Positions 5,346-10,981 of a DNA stretch of 10,981 bases are shown one piece after another. Source of the stretch: Oscillospiraceae bacterium (lineage in GTDB: Bacteria; Bacillota; Clostridia; Oscillospirales; Ruminococcaceae); the NCBI GenBank assembly GCA_029098085.1, contig JAQXNQ010000228.1:1-10981 (forward strand), in the 5' to 3' direction. Numbering within the stretch: the stretch's first letter is position 1; the number at the start of each line of letters is the position of its first letter. A model generated the notes under the pieces. It saw nothing but the letters and a program-made list of their open reading frames with translations. It did no database searches and was not told where the DNA came from. The translations under genes and the position numbers were made by a program.

Positions 5346-6125
5346 TTATCTGTCGTCATCTCCGCCGATCAGACGGCGGAGCTTATCCTTCAGGGAAAGG
5401 GGAGCGGCCTTCTTGGCAGCCTCTTCGGCGGCACGGCGGCGTTCCTCTTCTTCTCTGCGGCGGCGGCGCGCGTCCTGCTCGCTCTGCACGGCTTCCACCA
5501 TGGCGGTGAGCTGCTCATCGGTCATCTCCGCCACCAGATCCAAGAACTCGTTGGAAGCGGAAGAAGAGCCGGAAGAAGCGGTGCTTCTGGAAGAGCTGGA
5601 GGAGCTGGAAGAACCGGAGGTGCCGGAGGAGCGGCCGGAGCCGATGGAGCGGCCGGAGTTGTCGCCTTCAGCGGCCTTGACGGCGTCCTCGGGGGAAACG
5701 CCGTAGTGGATCACGTCGTAGAAGCCCTGGCCATAGCGCTCGGCCATATGGATGGCCACCTGGATCAGGCGGCGAACCTCTTGCTGCATGGCGGTGTGAT
5801 CGTAGAAGACCATGGCGGTCTGATACAGAACCTCACCGTCGTCCAGGTCCATCTGGAAGTTGCCCAGGAACAGGCCGTAGTTGGCGCGGGTGGTGTATTC
5901 CACAATCTTCGTGCGGGCCTCTTCAGGCACATTGAACTCGTAGATGGCCTTGCAGCTCATGTCTTCCTCGTCGCGGGCGGTGACCGCCAGCATGCAGCCG
6001 TCCACGTTGTCGCAGTCCAGCTTCATGCCGAAGATGAAGCGGTGCTTGTCCTCTTCGTGCTTGTAACGCCAGTTCTGGGAATCGAGGTACTCCTTGATGG
6101 CGGTTTCGATGCGATACATACTCAT
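5346..6125 (-). CDS. YbjN-domain protein with Ser-rich linker and charged C-terminal tail
   Basis: 259 residues; last gene of the four-gene YbjN array. Residues 1-152 are a YbjN-like domain (PF10722 type, a small alpha/beta fold related to type III secretion chaperones): KEYLDSQNWRYKHEEDKHRF, an acidic VDGCMLAVTARDEED strand region, TTRANYGLFLGNFQMDLDDG (about 78-97, the family core), EVRRLIQVAIHMAERYGQGF helix and the closing SPEDAVKA. Residues 157-191 are a Ser/Gly linker with a run of eight Ser. Residues 192-216 form a helix (MTDEQLTAMVEAV), 217-241 an Arg/Glu/Ala charged helix and 243-259 a short basic amphipathic end (LSLKDKLRRLIGG) with a DDDR terminus. Its closest neighbour in sequence is the next gene upstream (6158-6622). 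ATG at 6123-6125, GGAGGA upstream. Function unknown; the domain is often called a putative sensory regulator without firm evidence. Confidence 0.88.
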   Translation of the reverse strand: MSMYRIETAIKEYLDSQNWRYKHEEDKHRFIFGMKLDCDNVDGCMLAVTARDEEDMSCKAIYEFNVPEEARTKIVEYTTRANYGLFLGNFQMDLDDGEVLYQTAMVFYDHTAMQQEVRRLIQVAIHMAERYGQGFYDVIHYGVSPEDAVKAAEGDNSGRSIGSGRSSGTSGSSSSSSSSRSTASSGSSSASNEFLDLVAEMTDEQLTAMVEAVQSEQDARRRRREEEERRRAAEEAAKKAAPLSLKDKLRRLIGGDDDR

Positions 6126-6157
6126 TGTCTTTTCCTCCTCAGTCAGTCATTCTCAGA

Positions 6158-6622
6158 TCAGTCGTTGGCCTCGATGGCCTTTACCACGTTGGCGGGGTCG
6201 CCGCCCTTGTACATGACCTCGTAGAAGCCCTGGCCATACTTCTCGGCCATCCGGATGCCCACCTGAATCAGGCGGCGAACCTCATCGTTCATCGGAACGC
6301 TGTCCGAGAAGACGCCGGCCGTCTTGTAGAAGATCTCGCCGTCCCGCAGGTCCATCTGGAAGCCGCCCAGGAACATGCCGTAGTTGACGCGGGTGATGTA
6401 TTCCGAAATGATGGGGCGCTTTTTCTCGGGGATCTTGAATTCGTAGACAAACTTGCAGCTGAGGTCTTCCTCATCGCGGGCGGTCAGAACGATCTGACAG
6501 CTGTCCACGTCGTCATTTTCCAGACGCATGCCCAGCGTAAAGGAGCGTTCCTCCTCGTCATGCTTGTAGTGCCAGTTCTGGGAGTCCAGATAGGTCTTGA
6601 CAGCTTTCTCAATTCCGTTCAT
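6158..6622 (-). CDS. YbjN-domain protein, minimal form
   Basis: 154 residues, essentially one YbjN-like domain with no tail. It reads VKTYLDSQNWHYKHDEEERS, then DDVDSCQIVLTARDEEDLSC, then EYITRVNYGMFLGGFQMDLR (about 75-94), a KTAGVFSD strand, EVRRLIQVGIRMAEKYGQGF and the closing DPANVVKAIE. It is very similar to the N-terminal half of the downstream gene (5346-6125), so the pair looks like a recent duplication; that protein then gained a Ser-rich linker and tail. The ATG at 6620-6622 has AGGAGGAA. There are 110 bases before it, after the 163-residue gene, and 32 bases after it. No enzyme motif is visible. Confidence 0.88.
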   Translation of the reverse strand: MNGIEKAVKTYLDSQNWHYKHDEEERSFTLGMRLENDDVDSCQIVLTARDEEDLSCKFVYEFKIPEKKRPIISEYITRVNYGMFLGGFQMDLRDGEIFYKTAGVFSDSVPMNDEVRRLIQVGIRMAEKYGQGFYEVMYKGGDPANVVKAIEAND

Positions 6623-6732
6623 AGCGGTTCCTCCTGTTGTCTTGTATTGATTTGTTGGATGATAATATAACTGCGGCCGCCCGCCTTTTCGCAGGCCTGC
6701 CGGATTATCTGAAAATATTTTTCCGGACGGGA

Positions 6733-7224
6733 TCAGTCTTCCTCCGCCTCCTGAATTTTCCGGATGGCTTCTTCCGGCGGAACGCCCCGGAACAGCACAT
6801 CCACCAGGCCTTCACCGTACTGCTCCGCCATCTGGATGCCCACGCAGACCTGCTGTTCGACCAGCTCGGGCTCCAGCCGGATATTGCCGCATAAGCAGGA
6901 AGTCTTGTACTGAATCTCCCCGTCCTGAAAATCCATCTCAAAGCAGCCCAGCAGCAGCCGGTAATTGGCCCTGGAGATGAAATCCGCCGCCAGCCCCCGC
7001 TTTTTCTCGGGCACCTTGAACGGGAAGGTCACAAAGGTGGTAAACCGTTCCTCATCCCGCACAATGGTGCGAACCTCACAGGCGTCCACATCCTCGGTGC
7101 GCAGGCACATATACATCCGGAACAGACCTTTCTCCGGATCATACCGGTATTTCCAGTGCTGCGATTCATAGAAATCACGAATGGAATCGGTCACATTGGT
7201 CCGCTTTTTTGCCTTGTCAGCCAT
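6733..7224 (-). CDS. YbjN-domain protein with CLCG motif
   Basis: 163 residues: a short basic lead (MADKAKKRTN), then one YbjN-like domain. It shows IRDFYESQHWKYRYDPEKGL, VRDEERFTTFVTFPFKVPEKK, FISRANYRLLLGCFEMDFQD (about 91-110) and YKTSCLCGNIRLEPELVEQQ, then the EAIRKIQEAEED end. It resembles the C-terminal domain of the 412-residue gene upstream more than the two downstream genes: both share ERFTT and a CLCG segment before the last helix. The ATG at 7222-7224 has AGGGGGAA; the start lies only 14 bases after the upstream stop, so co-transcription and probably coupled translation are likely. Role unknown. Confidence 0.88.
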   Translation of the reverse strand: MADKAKKRTNVTDSIRDFYESQHWKYRYDPEKGLFRMYMCLRTEDVDACEVRTIVRDEERFTTFVTFPFKVPEKKRGLAADFISRANYRLLLGCFEMDFQDGEIQYKTSCLCGNIRLEPELVEQQVCVGIQMAEQYGEGLVDVLFRGVPPEEAIRKIQEAEED

Positions 7225-7238
7225 GGCCGTTCCCCCTC

Positions 7239-8477
7239 TCAGTCCCTGTCACCGTTGCGGTTGCCGCCCAGCAGGCCGTCCAGCAGTCCCCGGAGCTTTT
7301 TCCGGAAAAAACCTTCGGTATGGGAAGCTTCTTCACCGCTCTGCGGCGGCGCGGGAGGCTCCTGCCGGGGAGGGACCTCCTGCTCCTCCGGCTGACGCCG
7401 GGGGCGGATGTCCGCTTCCGCCTTCTCCACCGCTTCCCGGGGAGAAAGACCGCCGTACAGCATCTCCAGCAGAGCCGGGCCGTACCGGTCGCACATCCGG
7501 AAGCCCACGTCGATATGACGCTCGATGATTTTGGGATCCATCAGGGTATCTCCGCAAAGGCAGGTGTCCTTGAACTGCAGCAGGCCGTCCTCCGGATTCA
7601 TCTCAAAGCAGCCCAGGATCATGCCGTAATTGGCTCTTGCGATGAACTCCGCCGCCTGCCGGCGCTTGCCCTCGGGAATCTTGATGGGAAAGGCGGTCAG
7701 GGTGGTAAACCGCTCGTCGTCCCGGATAAAGGTCAGCACCTGATAGGAATCCACACAGCAGGAATGAATCCGCATCCGGATCACATTGGCAACGGGGTCG
7801 TAATCATACCGCCAGTTCTGGGAATCATAGTAATCCCGGATCTCCATGGTCAGGTAACCGCTGTCAACAGCATCCAATTCGTCCACATCGTCCAGAAAGG
7901 GCAGGCTGTCAAAGGACAGGTCATCATCGTCATCCGGCAGCTCGATTCTCCTTTTCCTCGGACGGGGAAGCGGCACGCCGGGCGGATCCGGCAGCACATA
8001 GCTCATCGACGGCTTTGTCTCCTGCTGATTCATCCGATCCACCGCTTCCTTGGGGGAAAGGCCCTTTTCCAGCACGGCGTCCATCACATCGCGGCTGTAC
8101 TGCACCGTCATGGGCACCAGAAACAGGTAGGAGGCCAGCTCCTCCGCAGAAAGCTCCTTGCCCTCTTCCACCGGGCAGCGCAGGCAGAAGTTCACCTGAG
8201 AGCCCGGATCGCCGGACTTCAGCTGACCTTTGGCCAGATTCTGATTGACCAGCTCCACAACGGCCTGCACCTGCTCCATTTTGCCGTCCGAAACATCTTC
8301 CAGCACCGGACTGGTAAAGCAGAGGGCGCCGTCCTGCACCGAAACCTCCACCGAAACAGGTCTCTCATGGTCTGCACCCTGAAAGGAAGCGGAAAAGCGC
8401 TGCTTTTCCAGATCACTGGTATGGGTGACGCTGTTTTTGCTGATAAGACGATCAAGATTCTGTAGGGTCAGGATCAT
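7239..8477 (-). CDS. Two-domain YbjN-family protein
   Basis: 412 residues; first gene of the array. Residues 1-150 look like a diverged YbjN-like domain (ELVNQNLAKGQLKSGDPGSQ, SYLFLVPMTV strand, closing GLSPKEAVDRM) without the RANYG core. Residues 151-205 are a Pro/acidic linker with PDDDDDLSFD. Residues 206-353 are a clear YbjN-like domain: IRDYYDSQNWRYDYDP, FIRDDERFTTLTAFPIKIPE, FIARANYGMILGCFEMNPED (278-297) and DTCLCGD, closing GLSPREAVEKAE. The tail (358-412) is Pro/Glu-rich, then FRKKLRGLLDGLLGG and a charged end, like the tail of the last gene in the array. ATG at 8475-8477 with AAGGAGGAAG. It is divergent from recG. Function unknown; the N-domain assignment is tentative. Confidence 0.85.
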   Translation of the reverse strand: MILTLQNLDRLISKNSVTHTSDLEKQRFSASFQGADHERPVSVEVSVQDGALCFTSPVLEDVSDGKMEQVQAVVELVNQNLAKGQLKSGDPGSQVNFCLRCPVEEGKELSAEELASYLFLVPMTVQYSRDVMDAVLEKGLSPKEAVDRMNQQETKPSMSYVLPDPPGVPLPRPRKRRIELPDDDDDLSFDSLPFLDDVDELDAVDSGYLTMEIRDYYDSQNWRYDYDPVANVIRMRIHSCCVDSYQVLTFIRDDERFTTLTAFPIKIPEGKRRQAAEFIARANYGMILGCFEMNPEDGLLQFKDTCLCGDTLMDPKIIERHIDVGFRMCDRYGPALLEMLYGGLSPREAVEKAEADIRPRRQPEEQEVPPRQEPPAPPQSGEEASHTEGFFRKKLRGLLDGLLGGNRNGDRD

Positions 8478-8521
8478 ATTTCTTCCTCCTTCAAAGCACA
8501 GTCTGAGGTTTTGTTCCCGTT

Positions 8522-8550
8522 TTGACGGATGCGGCCGGTTGTGGTATAAT
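8522..8550 (+). promoter_or_regulatory. Promoter of recG
   Basis: TTGACG (8522-8527), 17-base spacer ending TGTGG (extended -10), consensus TATAAT (8545-8550). It implies a start near 8557 and a leader of about 190 bases before the recG TTG. Confidence 0.85.
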
Positions 8551-8742
8551 ATCTGCCATGGGAAGCCAGCGCTTTTCCGGCAGAGGCCGGAAGCTCTCGC
8601 CGCCGGTATAGCCTTAACAGCGCAGGACGCCCCTTTTCGCAGCGGAAACAGTACCTTTTATAATAATACCATGAATCCTTTGCTGCCTGCAAGGCTTTAT
8701 CGGTCGATTCTGCAAAGATTTTTTCCGGGAAGGAGGATTTTC
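8551..8742 (+). other. recG 5' leader, overlapping a divergent candidate promoter
   Basis: It contains a perfect 7-base-pair hairpin TTCCGGC-AGAG-GCCGGAA (8575-8592) with no T run after it. A second plus-strand TATAAT (8659-8664) with a poor -35 (TTCGCA, 8636-8641) is possible. In the same stretch lies the minus-strand promoter candidate for the YbjN operon. No small gene with a ribosome binding site is evident. Confidence 0.5.
8663..8692 (-). promoter_or_regulatory. Candidate promoter of the YbjN array
   Basis: Minus strand: TTGCAG (8687-8692), 18-base spacer ending TGG (extended -10), TATTAT (8663-8668). A transcript from about 8656 would run through the recG promoter and leader before reaching the 412-residue gene at 8477. 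No better minus-strand promoter is seen nearer to the gene. Confidence 0.4.
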
Positions 8743-10803
8743 TTGCCCAAAGAAAAAACGGCTTCTTCGCTCTCCCCTGCCGACACACCCGTCACCGCCC
8801 TGAAAAATGTAGGCCCCAAGCGGGCCGCCCTGTATGAAAAGCTGGGCGTCCGCACGGTGGAGGATCTGCTGCGCCACTATCCCCGCAGTTATGTGGATTA
8901 TACCGACACCCGCCCGGTGCAGGACTGTCCGGACGGGGAAACGGCAGCGGTCGCCGTGAAGATCCTGCGCCGCCATCCCCCTGCCCCCATCCGCAAGGGG
9001 ATGGTGATTTACAAGCTGACCGCCACCGACGGTCTGGACAATCTGACCATCACCATTTTTAATAATGAATACGCCTACTACGGTCTGAAGGCCGGAGAAG
9101 ACTATGTGATCCGGGGACGGATTTCCCGTCTGGGCAACAATGTGCAGCTGGTGCTCTCCAGCTTCGTCACACCGGAGGAGGCGGAGGTGCAGCGTCCCCT
9201 CTATCCTCTGACCGAGGGGCTGGCGCCCGGCATGATTCTGCATAATATGGAGGAAGCCGTCCAGCGGTTCCTGCCGATGCTTCCGGACCCCCTGCCGCCG
9301 GAGGTGCTCCGGGAGCACAGCCTGATGGAGCTGCAGCAGGCCATCGCCGCCATTCACTTTCCGCCGGACAGTGAAACCCTGTCCGGAGCCAAGCGGCGGC
9401 TTTCCTTTGAGGAACTGTTCACCCTCTCCGCCGCGCTGATTCTGCTGCGGGGCAAAAAACGGCTGCACACCGCCGTGCAGATCCGGGATCCCGATCTGAC
9501 CCCCTTTTACCAGAGCCTGCCCTTCACTCCCACCGGCGCCCAGAGCCGGGTCATCGGCGAGATTCTGGCCGACATGGAGAAGGACTCTCCCATGAACCGG
9601 CTGCTGCAGGGCGACGTGGGCTCCGGCAAAACCATGGTGGCGGCGGCGGCCTGCTTTGCGGCCTGGCAGAAGGGCTATCAGTCGGCCCTCATGGCGCCCA
9701 CCGAAATTCTGGCGGCGCAGCACGAGGCGACCCTCCGGAAATTCCTCGCGCCTTTGGGGCTGCGGATCGCGCTGCTGACCGGCTCCCTGACGCCGAAGCA
9801 GAAGGAGCAGCTCCGGGCGGAGATCGCCGCGGGAGAGGTGGATCTGGTGGCCGGTACCCATGCGCTGGTGCAGGACGCCACCGTCTTTGCCCATCTGGGG
9901 CTGGTCATCACCGACGAGCAGCACCGCTTCGGCGTCGCCCAGCGGCAGAAGCTGGGCCGCAAGGGAGAAAATCCTCATGTGCTGGTCATGTCCGCCACCC
10001 CCATCCCCCGCACCCTGGCCCTGATCGTCTACGGCGACCTGGATCTGTCCGTCATTGACGAGCTGCCCAAAGGCCGTCAGCCCATCGAAACCTTCTCGGT
10101 GCACTCCGACAAGCGGCGGCGGGCGCTGGGCTATGTCAGGAAGCATCTGGAAGCCGGGGAGCAGGGCTATGTGGTCTGCCCGCTGATTGAGGAAAGCGAC
10201 TCGGATCTGATGGCGGCCCAGCGGTACGCCGCCGCCCTGGAAAAGGAGATGGCTCCCTTCCGGGTGGGGCTGCTCCACGGCAGAATGAAGCCGGCGGAAA
10301 AGGAGACGGTCATGGCGGACTTCGCCGCCGGACGCATCGCCCTGCTGGTGGCCACCACCGTGGTGGAGGTGGGGGTGGATGTGCCGAACGCCACCATCAT
10401 GCTCATCGAAAACGCCGAGCGGTTCGGCCTCTCCCAGCTTCATCAGCTGCGGGGCCGGGTGGGAAGAGGCAGTAAAAAGTCCACCTGCATCCTGATCTCG
10501 GATAACGAGGGAGAGGATAACCGCAAGCGGCTCTCGGTCATGAAGCAGACCTGCGATGGCTTCGTTATTGCCAGGGAGGACCTGAAGCTCCGGGGCGCCG
10601 GGGACTTTTTCGGCAGCCGCCAGCACGGCGTGCCTTCGCTGGCCATGACAGATTTATTGGAAGACACTGGTCTCTTTGCTGAAGCGCAGGCCGCCGCCCG
10701 GCTGCTGCTGGACGAAGATCCGGCCCTTTCCCAGCCTGGTCACACGCTGCTCAGGGAAAAAATCACCCGTCTCTTTGACAAACAGGAGGGCGGCATGAAC
10801 TGA
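8743..10803 (+). CDS. recG: ATP-dependent DNA helicase RecG
   Basis: 686 residues from a TTG start at 8743-8745, the usual RecG length. AAGGAGG lies 8 bases upstream, and homology-like sequence begins right after it. Longer in-frame ATG starts (8425, 8671) lack a good site, and the first overlaps the divergent gene. The wedge/OB-fold region begins with TPVTALKNVGPKRAALYEKL and DLLRHYPRSYVDYTD and includes YVIRGRISRLGNNVQLV. Helicase motifs: Walker A GDVGSGKT (290-297), DEQHRFGVAQ (Walker B DEQH at 391-394), VMSATPIPRTLAL, then VVEVGVDVPNATIM and QLHQLRGRVGRG. The LKLRGAGDFFGSRQHG end region is the RecG TRG/C-terminal signature. It remodels stalled forks and migrates Holliday junctions. murC follows after 32 bases with no terminator, so co-transcription is likely. 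Confidence 0.97.
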   Translation: MPKEKTASSLSPADTPVTALKNVGPKRAALYEKLGVRTVEDLLRHYPRSYVDYTDTRPVQDCPDGETAAVAVKILRRHPPAPIRKGMVIYKLTATDGLDNLTITIFNNEYAYYGLKAGEDYVIRGRISRLGNNVQLVLSSFVTPEEAEVQRPLYPLTEGLAPGMILHNMEEAVQRFLPMLPDPLPPEVLREHSLMELQQAIAAIHFPPDSETLSGAKRRLSFEELFTLSAALILLRGKKRLHTAVQIRDPDLTPFYQSLPFTPTGAQSRVIGEILADMEKDSPMNRLLQGDVGSGKTMVAAAACFAAWQKGYQSALMAPTEILAAQHEATLRKFLAPLGLRIALLTGSLTPKQKEQLRAEIAAGEVDLVAGTHALVQDATVFAHLGLVITDEQHRFGVAQRQKLGRKGENPHVLVMSATPIPRTLALIVYGDLDLSVIDELPKGRQPIETFSVHSDKRRRALGYVRKHLEAGEQGYVVCPLIEESDSDLMAAQRYAAALEKEMAPFRVGLLHGRMKPAEKETVMADFAAGRIALLVATTVVEVGVDVPNATIMLIENAERFGLSQLHQLRGRVGRGSKKSTCILISDNEGEDNRKRLSVMKQTCDGFVIAREDLKLRGAGDFFGSRQHGVPSLAMTDLLEDTGLFAEAQAAARLLLDEDPALSQPGHTLLREKITRLFDKQEGGMN

Positions 10804-10835
10804 CGCCCCATCCCATACAGAAAGGTCTTGATTTT

Positions 10836-10981
10836 ATGCTGCTGGAAAACAAAAAGCATCTGCACTTCATCGGCATCGGAGGCTCGGGCATGTACCCCAT
10901 GGCCCAGATCCTGCACAGTGAGGGCTATTACATCACCGGCTCGGACAACAACGAAACCGACACCCTTCAGAAGGTGCGGGA
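10836..10981 (+). CDS. murC: UDP-N-acetylmuramate--L-alanine ligase, N-terminus only
   Basis: 48 codons are visible before the window ends. HFIGIGGSGMYPMAQIL is the glycine-rich N-terminal nucleotide-sugar binding loop of Mur ligases (the GxGGxGM form is typical of MurC), followed by the YYITGSDNNETDT strand with the conserved GSD. MurC adds L-Ala to UDP-MurNAc in peptidoglycan precursor synthesis in the cytosol. The ATG at 10836-10838 has AGAAAGG about 10 bases upstream. The central ATP-binding and C-terminal domains lie outside the window, so MurC versus a related ligase rests on the N-terminal motif alone. Confidence 0.9.
   Translation, partial: MLLENKKHLHFIGIGGSGMYPMAQILHSEGYYITGSDNNETDTLQKVR

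Noticed and set aside
5706..6670. Plus-strand open frames opposite the YbjN genes
   Set aside because: The two frames resemble each other only because the YbjN genes beneath them are duplicates; they have no ribosome binding sites.
6623..6732. Internal promoter or terminator in the 110-base gap between YbjN genes
   Set aside because: There is a GC-rich hairpin (GCCTGC/GCGGGC) without a T run, and a TATATT-like box without a credible -35; the evidence is too weak to call.
8614..10626. 670-codon open frame on the minus strand inside recG
   Set aside because: It is antisense to a clear RecG, rich in His/Gln/Gly as expected for the complement of GC-biased codons, and has no ribosome binding site or recognisable domain.

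Overview
This is ordinary chromosomal DNA from a low- to mid-GC Gram-positive bacterium. The rpmG-secE-nusG-rplK-rplA-rplJ-rplL order, strong AGGAGG ribosome binding sites, TTG starts and promoters of the form TTGACA-N17-TGTGGTATAAT all point to Bacillota. High GC in the non-ribosomal genes and the recG/murC context suggest a gut Clostridia of the Oscillospiraceae/Ruminococcaceae type. The organism assignment is an inference from style, not from a database match.

Layout: (1) 1-772, minus: a PHP-domain metal-dependent phosphoesterase, cut by the window edge. (2) 860-4434, minus: a ribosomal protein/transcription/secretion block transcribed rpmG, secE, nusG, rplK, rplA, then rplJ and rplL. It ends in a clear intrinsic terminator (860-893). 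The block has two promoters upstream of rpmG and a separate strong promoter plus an L10-type leader with an attenuator upstream of rplJ. rpoB/rpoC do not follow rplL here. (3) 4435-4889: a 455-base divergent intergenic region with the rpmG leader and promoters for both directions. (4) 4890-5282, plus: a small soluble bacterial PH-domain protein, ended by a bidirectional terminator shared with the next, convergent operon. (5) 5346-8477, minus: four consecutive genes carrying YbjN-like domains (five such domains in total, one of them degenerate). This is the least ordinary part of the window. (6) 8522-10981, plus: recG with its own strong promoter, a roughly 190-base leader and a TTG start, followed after 32 bases by the beginning of murC.

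How the genes relate: the ribosomal block supplies L33, SecE, NusG, L11, L1, L10 and L7/L12. rplJL appears to be feedback-controlled through its leader RNA. recG (fork and recombination repair) and murC (cell-wall precursor ligase) look co-transcribed but are not functionally coupled in an obvious way. The YbjN array is divergently arranged with recG. Its products look like a family of small alpha/beta proteins that duplicated in place and diverged into two sub-types; their function cannot be stated from sequence.

No mobile elements, CRISPR arrays, tRNA or rRNA genes were seen. No clear novel defence or biosynthetic system is present. The best candidates for something undescribed are the YbjN tandem array and the structured leader upstream of rpmG.
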